Positions 53,805-62,889 of a stretch of DNA of 64,000 nucleotides are shown in pieces. The position numbers and the translations under genes were made by a program. The notes under the pieces are model-generated. The model made no database searches and was not told where the DNA came from. It saw only the letters and a program-made list of their open reading frames with translations. Each line of letters begins with the position of its first letter. Position 1 is the first letter of the stretch. The stretch comes from Alistipes sp. (GTDB lineage Bacteria; Bacteroidota; Bacteroidia; Bacteroidales; Rikenellaceae). The stretch is taken from the NCBI GenBank assembly GCA_017935185.1, contig JAGBIC010000003.1:1-64000 (forward strand), given 5' to 3'.

Positions 53805-55868
53805 TTATAAATCTTCAACTTTTGTTTTTAGAATTTTTTGTAGCTCATAGGCTGCTGGTTTCCAGTTTCCATCGAAATCAATGATTGATGTGTTTGCGGT
53901 TGCCGGAACGCAATCATGCCCCATCCATAGATATAGACCACCGCATTGTGGGAATTTCTTCTTCATTTGTCTTAGGGCAGACGTAAGGCCGTTAACTTGA
54001 CTTTGCTGGCTCCATTGAACAAATTCCTCCAATAATTCGGGATCTTGCCCATTATGCTCAATTTTGTACTGATCCCATTGAATCCACCATGGGTATTGAT
54101 TCCAGAAAGGATTGCTGGTATTTGCAGGAAACGCCTCGTAATCTCCTTTGTACTTGAGGATTGTAGCAGTGGGCGTGGCCCCGGGGGCTCCCATTTCGGA
54201 GATAAACAGTGCATCGTTTGCTGCCCAATATTTATCAATGCCTTTAATTGAGTAATCGTTATTTGGAGTATCATATGGGATTGCCCATGGGCCATGAGTA
54301 TCCCAATTTTTGCCTGAACCAAAATTCTGCCATCCGGCGGTTATATTTATGCCGGAGGGAGATGCAGGAACAAATCGAGTGTTCGGATCTTCGGATGAAA
54401 CAATATCATACATTCTGCGAATCATTGGGTGGTCGATCTTTATAGGCTCGGTGTCACCACGTAAATATAACTCATTGCCTCCACACCAAGTGAAAATAGC
54501 AACATGATGCTTGTTTCGCTGAACATAATGTCTTACAATATGTGACATCTGCTCTATTGTAACAGGGTCTTCGGGCGGATAATTGTCGACACCCGAAGAG
54601 GATAGCGGGAAGTCTTGATGGATCATAAGTCCAAGTTCGTCACATGTGTCGTAGAGCCAATCTTTTTCTGGGAAGCCTCCGCCCCAGATTCTGATGACAT
54701 TAAAGCCCATCTCTTTGTACGCTTGCAGCAGATTTTTGTAATCCTCTTTTGTCAGATCGGCGAAATTCGGTCTTATGGGTGTCCAATTTATGCCTTGTAG
54801 AAAAATGGGTTTGTCGTTTACGACACATATCCATTTGTCGGCCTCCTTTGGCGCATTTTTATTGCTCTCCCAACAAACCGACTTAAAGCCGACCCTGCGT
54901 TTCAGTGTCTCTTTAACGGTGCCGTTCTCGTCTATAAGGGTGCATGATAGGGCATAAAGCGGTTGCTTGCCTTCGCCATTCGGATACCAGCGTTCAACCT
55001 TTAAGTTGTTATAAACCTTGCCGTCTGCTAATTCCGCGGCGGGCAGAGTTTCGTTTATCAAATATTTGCCGTTGGCATCGGTTAGTTCAATCTTTACCTC
55101 TCCTTTTTTAGCAGCCAATGAGAGATCTGTTGAAATAGTTAACGCTCCGATATCTTTATGTCGATTTGCCGAAGCCAAAACATTTAGGTTGTTAATCTTC
55201 ACCTCTTCTTTGTCCAGTACCTCCAAGGTTACATTGTCCCAAATGCCAATTTGAACGATTCGGGGAATCCAATCCCAGCCATAATAGAAACGGGGTTTCC
55301 ACTCTTTGATTTTTGAGGTGAATCCAATCTGACCTAAGTATCGTGGCGGCAAATTAAAGACAACGGTAAGTGTATTGTCGGAGTCATTCAGAAATTTTGA
55401 TATGTCGAACGTGTATGGAATAAATGCGTTGTTAAACTCTCCTGCGAGATTGCCGTTTACGTATATAAAGCCATTATCATCAAGGCCATTAAACTTGATG
55501 TTTACCTTCTCTTTTTTTTGTATCCATTCATCGGGGATAGTGGTTGTGAAAAGCCAATGTCGATGCTCAATCCATTCAATTGATTTGTAATTTCTGCCAT
55601 AATTCCAATTTTCTATAATTCCAGCATCTAATAGGGCTTTTTGAACCGAGCCCGGGACTTTGACTGCTATTCCAGCCACATCGGCGGCACTATTTTGTTT
55701 GTGATTTTTCAAATCAAAGTTTAAGCGCCATACTTCAGGGGTGTAGCCCCAAAGTCGCCACTCCAACTCCCCCATGTCGAAAAATTTATTGGGGGTTGAA
55801 CTGTTTTGGGCATACCCCGATAGGTTCATCAGTAATAGGACGCATGCAATTATTAGATTTCTTTTCAT
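53805..55868 (-). CDS. GH2 beta-mannosidase-like exported enzyme
   Basis: A 687-residue protein with a signal peptide (about 1-20, SGYAQ), a jelly-roll sugar-binding domain (about 35-215), an Ig-like domain (about 220-330) and a TIM barrel. The acid/base Glu is E466 in FTWCGGNELYLR and the nucleophile is E558 in FISEMGAPG. YYGWDWIPRI and RIWGGGFPEKDWLYDTCDELGL are typical of GH2 beta-mannosidases. The TIM barrel runs to the C-terminus without the extra Ig domains seen in some longer members. It is AT-rich against dnaX and has no SusC/SusD neighbour. Confidence 0.88.
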   Translation of the reverse strand: MKRNLIIACVLLLMNLSGYAQNSSTPNKFFDMGELEWRLWGYTPEVWRLNFDLKNHKQNSAADVAGIAVKVPGSVQKALLDAGIIENWNYGRNYKSIEWIEHRHWLFTTTIPDEWIQKKEKVNIKFNGLDDNGFIYVNGNLAGEFNNAFIPYTFDISKFLNDSDNTLTVVFNLPPRYLGQIGFTSKIKEWKPRFYYGWDWIPRIVQIGIWDNVTLEVLDKEEVKINNLNVLASANRHKDIGALTISTDLSLAAKKGEVKIELTDANGKYLINETLPAAELADGKVYNNLKVERWYPNGEGKQPLYALSCTLIDENGTVKETLKRRVGFKSVCWESNKNAPKEADKWICVVNDKPIFLQGINWTPIRPNFADLTKEDYKNLLQAYKEMGFNVIRIWGGGFPEKDWLYDTCDELGLMIHQDFPLSSSGVDNYPPEDPVTIEQMSHIVRHYVQRNKHHVAIFTWCGGNELYLRGDTEPIKIDHPMIRRMYDIVSSEDPNTRFVPASPSGINITAGWQNFGSGKNWDTHGPWAIPYDTPNNDYSIKGIDKYWAANDALFISEMGAPGATPTATILKYKGDYEAFPANTSNPFWNQYPWWIQWDQYKIEHNGQDPELLEEFVQWSQQSQVNGLTSALRQMKKKFPQCGGLYLWMGHDCVPATANTSIIDFDGNWKPAAYELQKILKTKVEDL

Positions 55869-55965
55869 CGTTATTTTACAATTTGTAGTAGTTTTCTATT
55901 GGATAAGTAAAAGTAAATTGCGAATACCGGTGTTGTATTTTTTTGCGGATAAGGTCCTGTGAAGA

Positions 55966-56742
55966 CTAAACTTCGACGGTAGTGACCTCTATACCACGCT
56001 TTTGTAGGGCCTCCAGCATATGTGGAGGTATGTTTGTGTCGGTGATTATCTGGTCAATATCGTCAATGTTGCAAATACGGCTGAAACCTCGGCGGCCAAA
56101 CTTCGAACTGTCGCATAATACGATGGTCTTCTGAGTGGAACGTATCATGGCACGGTTTAGGTTTGCCTCCAGCAGGTTGGTGGTCGAAAGGCCGTACTCA
56201 AGGTCTATGCCGTCAACACCCATAAACAGCTTGCTGCCGGTGAAATTCTCCAGCATACGCTCGGTGTCGCAGCCTACGGCCGATAGTGAACTGCCGCGCA
56301 CGATACCGCCCAATTGGATAACCTCGATGTTGCGGTTGCGTGAGAGTGTTGAAGCCACATTAAGCGCCGAGGTGATTACCGTCAGTCTGCCACTCGACTC
56401 GTCGAGCTTTATTTCGCGAGCAAAATATTGTACGGTTGTTCCCGAAGCGATGATAATCGAGTCGTTGGGCTCGATAAGCTTTATGGCGCATTTGCCGATG
56501 GCAATCTTTTCGTTGGGGTATTGCTGCTCTTTTACATTTACATCTCGGTCGTTGATGTAGGGGCTTATCTTGATAGCCTTGCCATGCGCGCGATATAACA
56601 GGTTGTTTTGCTCAAGCATTGTCAAATCTTTGCGAATCGTCACCTCCGACACATTCAGTAGGGTTGAGAGTTCGGTTACTCCCACCTGCCCTTTTGTGTT
56701 AAGCTCGCGCATGATTATGTCATGCCTTTCGTTTATAGTCAT
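55966..56742 (-). CDS. DeoR/GlpR-family transcriptional regulator
   Basis: A 258-residue repressor-type protein. The N-terminal winged helix-turn-helix (1-57) has VGVTELSTLLNVSEVTIRKDLTMLEQ. The C-terminal sugar-phosphate sensor domain has DSIIIASGTTVQYFAREI, QLGGIVRGSSLSAVG and LFMGVDGIDLEYGLSTTN. It is divergent from glpD, with a 270-bp intergenic region containing a promoter and a TTTCG-type palindrome, so it is probably a GlpR-like glycerol-3-phosphate regulator. Confidence 0.87.
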   Translation of the reverse strand: MTINERHDIIMRELNTKGQVGVTELSTLLNVSEVTIRKDLTMLEQNNLLYRAHGKAIKISPYINDRDVNVKEQQYPNEKIAIGKCAIKLIEPNDSIIIASGTTVQYFAREIKLDESSGRLTVITSALNVASTLSRNRNIEVIQLGGIVRGSSLSAVGCDTERMLENFTGSKLFMGVDGIDLEYGLSTTNLLEANLNRAMIRSTQKTIVLCDSSKFGRRGFSRICNIDDIDQIITDTNIPPHMLEALQKRGIEVTTVEV

Positions 56743-56861
56743 ACTTTGTCAGTTTGTTGTTCAATTTCAGGCATAAAGATACAAAAAATCGGTTATAGTA
56801 CCTCTTTATATATAAAATTGCCTCTTTTTTGCAGTGATTTGGCAGATTTTTAATGTAAAAA

Positions 56862-56893
56862 TTTGTATTAGTTTTGAGATTATACTAATTTTG
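56862..56893 (+). promoter_or_regulatory. Promoter of the glpD cluster
   Basis: TTTG at 56862-56865, a 20-base spacer, and TAATTTTG at 56886-56893, which is a near-ideal Bacteroidota promoter. The leader to the glpD ATG would be about 110 bases. Confidence 0.7.
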
Positions 56894-56906
56894 TTTCGTA
56901 ACGAAA
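56894..56906. promoter_or_regulatory. Palindromic candidate operator for the DeoR/GlpR regulator
   Basis: TTTCGTAACGAAA is a perfect palindrome around a single central base, placed directly after the -7 box at the likely transcription start. DeoR/GlpR-family regulators bind sites with TTCG/CGAA arms. Repression of glpD by the divergent regulator is an inference. Confidence 0.55.
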
Positions 56907-57012
56907 GCGCAAGGCATTTTTAGCATCTGTTGTTCCACGCATGTGCGGGAGGAACAATTGTTTTTGCCACCTTTATTCTGAAAATGGTAACAATAAAAAT
57001 TATATATTACAA

Positions 57013-58584
57013 ATGAATAGAACTCAACAATTGTCTTCCCTTAATGATAGCAATAAAGTGTGGGATGTCGTAGTCATTGGCGGTGGAGCCACAGGCCTTG
57101 GTTGTGCTGTGGATGCCGCAGCGCGTGGTTATAGTGTAGCCCTTTTCGAGCGTGAGGATTTTGCAAAATGCACCTCAAGCCGTTCGACTAAACTTGTGCA
57201 TGGCGGTGTGCGATATCTGCAAAAGTTGGAGGTTGACTTGGTGCGTGAGGCTCTGCATGAGCGTGGCCTTATGAAGCAGAATGCTCCACATTTGGTTAAG
57301 GATCAGGCTTTTGTAATCTCAAATTACAGCCATTGGGAGAACTTCCTCTACTTCTTTGGCCTGCTCTTTTACGATATTCTGTCGTTTGGCTTTGGCTATG
57401 GCCGTTCGCGTTTTATTTCGGCCCAGAAGGTGCTTAAGTATCTGCCGACATCGGAGGCTAAAGGTCTGAAGGGTGGTGTTGTCTACCACGATGGTCAGTT
57501 TGATGACTCTCGCATGGCTATCAATCTTGCCCAGACTGCTGTCGAGCAGGGTGCTGTCGTGGCTAACTACACCGCTGTCGAGAAGGTGTTGCACGATGCC
57601 GATGGTAAGGCCTGCGGAGTGATTGTTCGGGATTTGTTGGGCGGTCAGGAGTATAGTATCAAGGCTAAGGCGGTAATCAACGCTGCCGGAATCTTTGTTG
57701 ATGAGGTTATGCAGATGGATGAGCCTTCAATGCGCAAGATGGTTGTACCGAGTCAGGGCGTGCATATTGTTCTCGATATGAAATTTTTGCAGAGCGACTA
57801 TGCTATCATGGTGCCTAAAACCTCTGATGGCCGTGTGCTGTTTGCTGTGCCGTGGCACGATAAGGTTGTTGTCGGAACTACCGACATCCAGCGTCCTGTG
57901 GCCGAGAGTGAACCTAAACCTTTGGATGAGGAGATTGATTTTATCCTATCGACAGCAGGTCTGTATATGAACCCTGCCCCCACCCGTAAGGATATTGTTT
58001 CGGTATTTGCCGGTCAGCGTCCTTTGGCGGCGCCCAAAAAGGAGGGTAAGAGTTCAAAGGAGGTATCTCGCAGCCATAAGATTATTGTGTCGGATCACGA
58101 CCTTATTACCATCACGGGCGGTAAGTGGACCTCATACCGTCGTATGGCCGAGGATACAATCGACAAGGCAATAAAGCTGGGTAAGATAGAGAAGCGCAAG
58201 TGTGTAACACGTAAACTTAAGGTGCATGGCTGGCGTCCTAATCCCAATCTTGACGACCACATGTATGTTTATGGTAGTGATGAACCTGCTATCCGCCAGA
58301 TGATAAAGGAGAATCCTGCTTTGGGCGAGAAGTTGAGCGAGAAATACGGTTACACCGTTGCCGAGGTGCTGTGGGCTGTGCGAGAGGAGATGGCGCAGAG
58401 TGTCGAGGATGTTTTGGCGCGCCGTGTTCGTCTGCTTTTTGTCGATGCTCGCGAGGCGCAGAAGGCTGCGCAGCGTGTAGCTGAAATCATGGCCGAGGAG
58501 CTGGGTCACGATAAGGTTTGGGTCGATAACCAGGTGGGGGCATTTATGAAGGTATCCGACAACTATATCGTTGTTAAGGAGTGA
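57013..58584 (+). CDS. glpD: FAD-dependent glycerol-3-phosphate dehydrogenase
   Basis: This membrane-associated flavoprotein oxidises glycerol 3-phosphate to dihydroxyacetone phosphate and feeds electrons to quinones. The FAD motif is VVIGGGATGLGCAVDAAARG, followed by ERED-like FEREDFAKCTSSRSTKLVHGG. The 523-residue length suits the GlpD type. The ATG at 57013 is chosen because the open frame upstream lies in the promoter region. The GH106 gene follows after 21 bases. Confidence 0.94.
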   Translation: MNRTQQLSSLNDSNKVWDVVVIGGGATGLGCAVDAAARGYSVALFEREDFAKCTSSRSTKLVHGGVRYLQKLEVDLVREALHERGLMKQNAPHLVKDQAFVISNYSHWENFLYFFGLLFYDILSFGFGYGRSRFISAQKVLKYLPTSEAKGLKGGVVYHDGQFDDSRMAINLAQTAVEQGAVVANYTAVEKVLHDADGKACGVIVRDLLGGQEYSIKAKAVINAAGIFVDEVMQMDEPSMRKMVVPSQGVHIVLDMKFLQSDYAIMVPKTSDGRVLFAVPWHDKVVVGTTDIQRPVAESEPKPLDEEIDFILSTAGLYMNPAPTRKDIVSVFAGQRPLAAPKKEGKSSKEVSRSHKIIVSDHDLITITGGKWTSYRRMAEDTIDKAIKLGKIEKRKCVTRKLKVHGWRPNPNLDDHMYVYGSDEPAIRQMIKENPALGEKLSEKYGYTVAEVLWAVREEMAQSVEDVLARRVRLLFVDAREAQKAAQRVAEIMAEELGHDKVWVDNQVGAFMKVSDNYIVVKE

Positions 58585-58605
58585 CAACATTAAACAAATT
58601 ACCCT

Positions 58606-61041
58606 ATGAACCCCAAACTTATTCTTTGTCTACTGACCTCTTTGGCCCTATCTTTTCAAGCGTGTCAAAAGCCCGATTGTGAAATTGGGCAGATGAGTAT
58701 TGACCAACTTGCCGAGAGATTTGCCGAGCCCCCGATCGAGTATGGCCCGTATGTGTGGTGGCATTGGATGGGAAGCAATTTCTCGAAAGAGGGTATCACA
58801 AAAGATTTGGAGGCCATGAAGGCCGCTGGAATAGGTGGTGCCACAATCTTTAATCTTACATCTGCGGTGATGGAGTCGGAGTATCCTATGGAGAAGAATC
58901 CGTGGCCACATCAGACCTATCGTAGCGAGGCCTATTGGGAGGCGCTTAAGCATGCCGCATCCGAGGCCGAGAGGCTTGGAATGAAGATTGGTCTTCACAA
59001 TTCGCCGGGATACTCTACGACGGGTGGCCCATGGATTGATGATGAGCGAGCAATGAAGAAAGTAGTGTCGAGTGCGGTGAAAGTTAAGGGTGGTAAAAAA
59101 ATAGAGATTAAACTCGAGAAACCCGAACTCCCAACATTCTCGAATTGGCAGGAGCCCGTGATGAAGGCCACCTCATATTGGGACATAGAGGTTATGGCTG
59201 TGCCTTCAATGAAGAGTTTGGATCCATCGAATGTAATACGCCTTACCGAGTCGATGGACAAGGATGGCAATATCAGTTGGGATGCGCCCGCAGGCGAGTG
59301 GACAATCTGCCGAATAGGATATGCCCCAACAATGGCTATGCCTCACCCCGTTCCCGATGAGCTGTCAGGCAAAACATTCGAGGTCGACAAGTTCAGCCGT
59401 GAGCATAATATCTATCATTGGGATCAGGTTCTTCAGCCCGTGGTGGAGCATCTCGGTCAATATATCGGAAAATCGTTCGATCACATTTTGGTTGACAGCT
59501 ATGAGGCTGGTTGGCAAAATTGGACCGATGATTTCAGAGAGAAGTTCATCGCCAAGAAGGGCTATGACCCTGTTCCATGGATTGCGATGGAGCAGGCGTA
59601 TGGCGATCACGAAGCTCTGCAACAATATAAGAGAGATAATGCCGAGGTAATCAGCGACCTATTCATCGAGGTGGGCTGGCAAACTGCCAAGGAGAAGATA
59701 AATGAGGTTGGATTGCAATTCTATATCGAGCCATACGACTATCTACACCAGTTCGATGTCTACAAGAGCGCTTGTTTGGCCGATGTGCCGATGGTCGAGT
59801 TCTGGCATAATGGACATGGTGGCCTGAATCAAGAGGTTATTCGTGCAGCAAAAGATCAGGCTAGGAGCATTGTGGCTGTTGAGGCATACACGGGCCGCCC
59901 CGAAGTGAGTATGTATACCGAAGACCCCGCTTCATTGAAGCACTCTACCGATGGAGCGTTGCGTAATGGAGCCAACCGCTTCTTCTTGCACCATTGGGTG
60001 CATCAGCCTTTTGATGATAAATATCAGCCCGGCATGGGCATGGGTTGGTGGGGCGCCCACTTCAGCCGCCATCAAACATGGATAAAACCAGGCAGGGCAT
60101 TATTTACATATCTCACCCGTTGTCAGATGTTGCTTCAGCACGGTCAACTTAACGAGCAGTACGACAATGTGCTTCATCGCAAACTGAAAGATGCCGATAT
60201 CTTCTTTGTGCATAACCACTCTAAAGAGCTACTCGAAAAAACCTACGAGTTTAAGGCCACAAGTGCCACTCCACAGTTGTGGGATGCCGAGAAGGGTACG
60301 ATAAGCAGCATACATTCATTCGAGGCTTCAGCCAATGGTACAACCATAAATATTGCGCTCGATCCCGACCAATCTGTATTTGTTGTCTTCCCTAATAGCT
60401 GCAACTATGAAAAGTTTGTACAGGCTGAATATAGCGTGCAGGCCGAGAGCTCTACAACAGTGGATGGCTCGTGGGAGGTGGCCTTTGCTCCGAAACTTGA
60501 CAAGGAGTTCACAATGACATTCGAGCAGTTGGCCGATTTCAGCTTGAGTGATGATCCGCAGGTGAAGTATTTCTCGGGAACAGCAACCTATCGCAAGAGT
60601 ATAAATATTGATGGCTCGTCGCTTCAAGATAATCGAAAAATTCTTTTGGATTTGGGTCAGATGAACGACATTGCCGAGGTGTGGGTAAATGGCAAACATT
60701 CGGGCGTGGCTTGGTATCCCCCTTATAGGGTCGATATTACCTCGCACCTAAAGTCGGGCAAAAATAGCATTGAGATAGCTGTCAGCAACAATTGGGCTAA
60801 TCGACTCATTGGTGATGAGCAGCATCCTGCCGATTTTGAGTGGGGTGTCGACCGTGGCGAGAGCATGGGCCGAGCCATGAAAGTCTTCCCCGATTGGATG
60901 CTCAATGGCACACCACGTCCATCATCGGGTCGCAAGACATTCAATATATGGTACTATTACCGACCTCACTCAACTCTTGTACCTGCTGGTTTGGTAGGAC
61001 CTGTGAAGGTGGTTGAGCAGACGATAGAGGTGTATGAATAA
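58606..61041 (+). CDS. GH106 alpha-L-rhamnosidase-like lipoprotein
   Basis: An 811-residue protein with a lipoprotein signal (SFQAC, Cys at 20). The N-terminus PPIEYGPYVWWHWMGSNFSK, then KEGITKDLEAMKAAGIGGATIFNL, is the GH106 signature. DHILVDSYEAGWQNW and IVAVEAYTGRPE carry acidic residues typical of the active site. The C-terminal jelly-roll part (about 690-800) has DLGQMNDIAEVWVNGKHSGVAWYPPYRVDIT. GH106 enzymes release rhamnose, some from pectic or plant glycans. Its position between glpD and a GlpT-like gene is unusual for this family. Confidence 0.83.
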   Translation: MNPKLILCLLTSLALSFQACQKPDCEIGQMSIDQLAERFAEPPIEYGPYVWWHWMGSNFSKEGITKDLEAMKAAGIGGATIFNLTSAVMESEYPMEKNPWPHQTYRSEAYWEALKHAASEAERLGMKIGLHNSPGYSTTGGPWIDDERAMKKVVSSAVKVKGGKKIEIKLEKPELPTFSNWQEPVMKATSYWDIEVMAVPSMKSLDPSNVIRLTESMDKDGNISWDAPAGEWTICRIGYAPTMAMPHPVPDELSGKTFEVDKFSREHNIYHWDQVLQPVVEHLGQYIGKSFDHILVDSYEAGWQNWTDDFREKFIAKKGYDPVPWIAMEQAYGDHEALQQYKRDNAEVISDLFIEVGWQTAKEKINEVGLQFYIEPYDYLHQFDVYKSACLADVPMVEFWHNGHGGLNQEVIRAAKDQARSIVAVEAYTGRPEVSMYTEDPASLKHSTDGALRNGANRFFLHHWVHQPFDDKYQPGMGMGWWGAHFSRHQTWIKPGRALFTYLTRCQMLLQHGQLNEQYDNVLHRKLKDADIFFVHNHSKELLEKTYEFKATSATPQLWDAEKGTISSIHSFEASANGTTINIALDPDQSVFVVFPNSCNYEKFVQAEYSVQAESSTTVDGSWEVAFAPKLDKEFTMTFEQLADFSLSDDPQVKYFSGTATYRKSINIDGSSLQDNRKILLDLGQMNDIAEVWVNGKHSGVAWYPPYRVDITSHLKSGKNSIEIAVSNNWANRLIGDEQHPADFEWGVDRGESMGRAMKVFPDWMLNGTPRPSSGRKTFNIWYYYRPHSTLVPAGLVGPVKVVEQTIEVYE

Positions 61042-61097
61042 CCATAGCGCCATGCTGGAAAATAAAGAGTAAATAATAAATCCTCAAACTTAACTAT

Positions 61098-62516
61098 ATG
61101 GCAAACTTTTTTTCTCCCCCCGCAGCAAAACCTCTTATTGCTGCCGATAAAATTGATGCGGAGTACCGCAAAATGCGCCTAAAGGTCTTCCTTGGAGCAT
61201 TCTTCGGATATGCGGCCTACTATTTGGTGCGCAAGAACCTCTCGCTGGCTGCCCCGGGAATGATTGCCGATGGCTTGCTCGATAAGGAGTCGGCAGGATT
61301 TGCTATGGCGGGTATACCTATTGCCTATGCCTTCAGCAAGTTTTTGATGGGTAGCTTGTCGGATCACTCTGATGCGCGTAAGTTTCTTGTTGTGGGTCTT
61401 ATAATCGCCTCTTCGGTGATGGCGGCTGTGGGTTTGATACCCTTCTCAACCTCGATAGCCGTTAATGGCGGAATACTCTTCGCCTTTATGTTGCTTGTAG
61501 GATGGCTGTCGGGTATGGGTTGGCCGCCGTGTGGTAGAATTATGGCTCATTGGTTCTCGCAGAATGAGCGTAGTTTTAAGATGTCGGTATGGAATTGTTC
61601 GCATAATGTCGGCGGTGGTTCGTTGGGCCTGCTGGTGTCGGCAGGTGTTGTCTGCTTTGCTGCTATGGGTATCTCGGAGAGCTGGCGTGCGGCCTTTATA
61701 TTCCCATCGGTTGTGGCGATTCTTTTCGCTGCGTTCTGCTGGTGGACATTGCGTGACACTCCCGAATCGTGCGGGTTGCCTCCCATCGAGGAGTATCGTC
61801 AGGATTTCACTTCACGCAAGGCTGCCGAGGGTGAAGAGAACGTCATCCCGTTCCGACGCCTCTTTGTGGATTATGTCTTTAAAAATCATCTGTTGTGGAT
61901 GATTGCCATAGCAAACGTGTTTGCATACTTTATCCGTTACGGGATCAGCGATTGGTCGCCCACATATCTTCAGGATATGCAGATTATGACTCCGGCCCAG
62001 AGCCGTGTTGCCTTCTCGCTCTTTGAGTATGCCGGTATTCCCGGAACAATCATCTGCGGATGGTTATCGTCACGATTCTTTGAGGGTCGTTGTGCTCCGG
62101 TGAATGTTATATATATGGTGATGGTTTTGTTGGGCGTGCTACTCTATTGGCAGGCTGATGTCGTAGCCGCTTTGATTGGCGGTGAGCAGGCCATTGTCGG
62201 GGTGGTTTATGTGGCGCTGGCACTAATCGGATTTGCTGTTTATGGCCCTATTGCCCTGATCGGTATCCAAGCTTTAAGTTTCGTTCCGAAAAATGCGGCG
62301 GGAACAGCAGCGGGTTTTGTCGGGCTGTTTGGTTATCTGCTGGGTGATGCCGTTTTGTCGAAAATTGTTGTGGGCCAGATTGCAGGTTCATCACTGGGCT
62401 GGGGTATAACATTCTGGCTTTTTGTAGGAGCTTGTGTTGTTGCAACAATAATTTGTGCGGTCACATGGCGAAAAGAGAAGCAGATGATGCAAATGCGGAT
62501 AAATATGCATAATTAA
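61098..62516 (+). CDS. glpT: GlpT/UhpT-family organophosphate:phosphate antiporter
   Basis: A 472-residue major-facilitator protein with 12 helices. YRKMRLKVFLGAFFGYAAYYLVRKNLSLAAPGMI and LSGMGWPPCGRIMAHWFSQNERS are hallmarks of the OPA family (glycerol 3-phosphate or hexose phosphate exchanged for phosphate). The charged residues YLVRKN match the phosphate-binding Arg position of GlpT. Clustering with glpD and a GlpR-like gene favours glycerol 3-phosphate as substrate. Confidence 0.88.
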   Translation: MANFFSPPAAKPLIAADKIDAEYRKMRLKVFLGAFFGYAAYYLVRKNLSLAAPGMIADGLLDKESAGFAMAGIPIAYAFSKFLMGSLSDHSDARKFLVVGLIIASSVMAAVGLIPFSTSIAVNGGILFAFMLLVGWLSGMGWPPCGRIMAHWFSQNERSFKMSVWNCSHNVGGGSLGLLVSAGVVCFAAMGISESWRAAFIFPSVVAILFAAFCWWTLRDTPESCGLPPIEEYRQDFTSRKAAEGEENVIPFRRLFVDYVFKNHLLWMIAIANVFAYFIRYGISDWSPTYLQDMQIMTPAQSRVAFSLFEYAGIPGTIICGWLSSRFFEGRCAPVNVIYMVMVLLGVLLYWQADVVAALIGGEQAIVGVVYVALALIGFAVYGPIALIGIQALSFVPKNAAGTAAGFVGLFGYLLGDAVLSKIVVGQIAGSSLGWGITFWLFVGACVVATIICAVTWRKEKQMMQMRINMHN

Positions 62517-62560
62517 ATAATTATAATGATATTCATTATTTAAATTTTGCTAAAAATTTT

Positions 62561-62588
62561 TTTGATATCATTAAATTATTTATCTTTG
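62561..62588 (+). promoter_or_regulatory. Promoter in the gene-free gap after glpT
   Basis: TTTG at 62561-62564 and TATCTTTG at 62581-62588. The spacer (16) is shorter than the usual 19-21, but the -7 box is perfect and sits in AT-rich DNA with no gene downstream before the terminator. Confidence 0.55.
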
Positions 62589-62594
62589 TCAGTG

Positions 62595-62808
62595 AAAAAC
62601 AATTTAAAAGATAACATCTTTTCCTGATTGTCAATTTTAATGGAAAACAATGATGTTGGTGCTTAGCCAATATCGTTAAGATAAGTGATAGTTCATATTA
62701 GTAATAAGGTTTGTGGATTTTCCTTATTATGCTTGAGATATGCACTACACTGAATAGGTCGGTTTTTTTGTGATTCCGTCCGCTGTGAAGCGGGCGGAAT
62801 TTTTTGTG
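62595..62808 (+). ncRNA. Candidate small RNA in the gap 62517-62889
   Basis: The only stretch over 300 bases without a protein gene. A promoter-like element at 62561-62588 and a strong intrinsic terminator at 62773-62805 would define a transcript of about 210 bases with no coding frame of note. Local hairpins are visible: AAAAGAT/ATCTTTT (62606-62622), TTGGT/GCCAA (62656-62670) and TAATAAGG/CCTTATTA (62702-62729). The layout (alternative promoter, about 200 bases, terminator) is like the Bacteroidales-1/6S-type RNAs, but I cannot show homology. Confidence 0.45.
62773..62805 (+). terminator. Strong intrinsic terminator in the gene-free gap
   Basis: A 12-bp stem ATTCCGTCCGCT / AGCGGGCGGAAT with one G-U pair, a GTGA loop and a T run at 62800-62805. 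Confidence 0.85.
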
Positions 62809-62889
62809 TGAGAATGTTGCAGATGCTGAATAATAAAGAGTAATTTTCGATACAAAGGAGCTTTCGTTATGTAACTTTCCGTGACGAAA

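Noticed and set aside
62862..62889. TTTCGT...ACGAAA inverted pair near the end of the CMP-sugar synthetase gene
   Set aside because: It shares the arms of the glpD palindrome, but the 16-base spacing and position downstream of a stop codon do not suit an operator.
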